Assembly: GCA_003551785.1 (NCBI GenBank)
Contig: PUNP01000209.1
Coordinates: 1 to 5,468 of the forward strand
Length of the DNA: 5,468 bases
Reading direction: 5' to 3'
Origin: Candidatus Brocadiaceae bacterium
Lineage (GTDB): Bacteria > Planctomycetota > Brocadiia > SM23-32
Positions 5,193 to 5,468 of the stretch are shown in pieces (the first letter of the stretch is position 1; each line of letters opens with the position of its first letter). Below the pieces are notes generated by a model. It searched no databases. It saw only the letters and a program-made list of their open reading frames with translations, and had not been told where the DNA came from. The position numbers and the translations under genes were made by a program.

Positions 5193-5468
5193 TTAGACAG
5201 TATTAACAACCTGATCTTCAAACAGAAACATCCCACCACCCGATAACTTCCCACCTTTGGCAGCGTAATCAATAACAGCTTGCTGCAGGGAGGTTTTGCA
5301 AGGCGCCTGAGCAATATCAACGTCGTTTTCACCGAAGATAAATGTGTATCCGCTCCGGTCCCTTGCCGAACATAAAGCAAAGAGATTAACATTGTTCTGT
5401 AAAGTGACAAGCCCGGAGTCTTCGGGCAGCAGTTCTTGAAGACGGGGGTCAAATAACCAAGAAGTGCA
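5193..5468 (-). CDS. C-terminal part of an unidentified protein, possibly GNAT-like
   Basis: A minus-strand frame is open from the window edge for 91 codons to TAA (5195-5193); its start lies beyond 5468. The composition is that of a real soluble protein: it opens with TSWLFDPRLQELLPEDSG, continues with GYTFIFGENDVD (40-51) and ends with KTSLQQAVIDYAAKGGKLSG followed by GGMFLFED. There are no membrane helices. The WLFDPRL...LPEDS segment and the TSLQ-A...GG...GGG ending faintly recall the C-terminal domain of GNAT-like acyltransferase-domain proteins (DUF5596-type); I cannot confirm this without a search. The stop codon overlaps the TTAG that flanks the MITE-like element, so the element sits directly against the gene's end. 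A longer open frame on the same strand in another register (4994-5452) crosses the repeat and does not look like protein. Convergent with the pabC-like gene. Confidence 0.7.
   Translation of the reverse strand, partial: CTSWLFDPRLQELLPEDSGLVTLQNNVNLFALCSARDRSGYTFIFGENDVDIAQAPCKTSLQQAVIDYAAKGGKLSGGGMFLFEDQVVNTV

Noticed and set aside
5006..5198. Integron cassette recombination sites: GTTAAGT (5006) and GTTAGAC (5192) fit GTTRRRY
   Set aside because: No complementary RYYYAAC partner lies at the proper distance, no integrase is visible, and the terminal inverted repeats with TTAG flanks explain the right-hand match better.
4994..5452. 152-codon open frame on the minus strand
   Set aside because: It crosses the terminal repeat and structured core of the MITE-like element, has a composition rich in Leu, Cys and Arg without domain pattern, and overlaps a frame (5193-5468) that reads far more like a protein.

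Overview
The window reads as chromosomal DNA of a Gram-negative-type bacterium with moderate GC content. It holds four complete protein genes and one gene cut by the right edge. The evidence for an inner membrane with a trans-side compartment is a TatC translocase carrying a FecR-like domain. Three of the four visible start codons lack a clear Shine-Dalgarno sequence, and the gaps between genes are packed with palindromes. Together this is reminiscent of the Planctomycetes/Lentisphaerae/Kiritimatiellae group or similar uncultured lineages. That placement is an impression from style, not from a marker gene.

Layout. 1-125: non-coding, with a nested inverted repeat. 126-989 (+): a TIM-barrel sugar phosphate isomerase/epimerase-like protein, bracketed by a 35-bp inverted repeat (49-83 and 1026-1060). 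990-1508: a 519-base gene-free stretch that is almost entirely repeats. It holds one inverted copy of the left-edge repeat, two 55-bp direct repeats exactly 389 bases apart, six hairpins arranged symmetrically around about position 1234, and a larger stem at 1365-1444. 1509-2822 (-): TatC fused to an extra membrane helix and a FecR-like domain. 2823-2929: a short divergent promoter region. 2930-4039 (+): mnmA, the tRNA 2-thiouridylase. 4065-4934 (+): a class IV PLP enzyme most like aminodeoxychorismate lyase (PabC), probably cotranscribed with mnmA. 4935-5192: a MITE-like or REP-pair element with near-perfect terminal inverted repeats flanked by TTAG. 5193-5468 (-): the C-terminal 91 codons of a gene that starts beyond the window.

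How it fits together. The genes do not form one pathway. mnmA (tRNA wobble uridine thiolation) and the PabC-like enzyme (folate precursor p-aminobenzoate) are housekeeping genes that share a strand with a 25-base gap. The tatC fusion stands alone, with no tatA/tatB alongside, and faces away from mnmA. The most unusual protein is the TatC-FecR fusion: the added seventh helix should place the FecR-like beta domain on the periplasmic side of the Tat translocon. The most unusual DNA is the repeat field at 1026-1509 and the element at 4949-5192.
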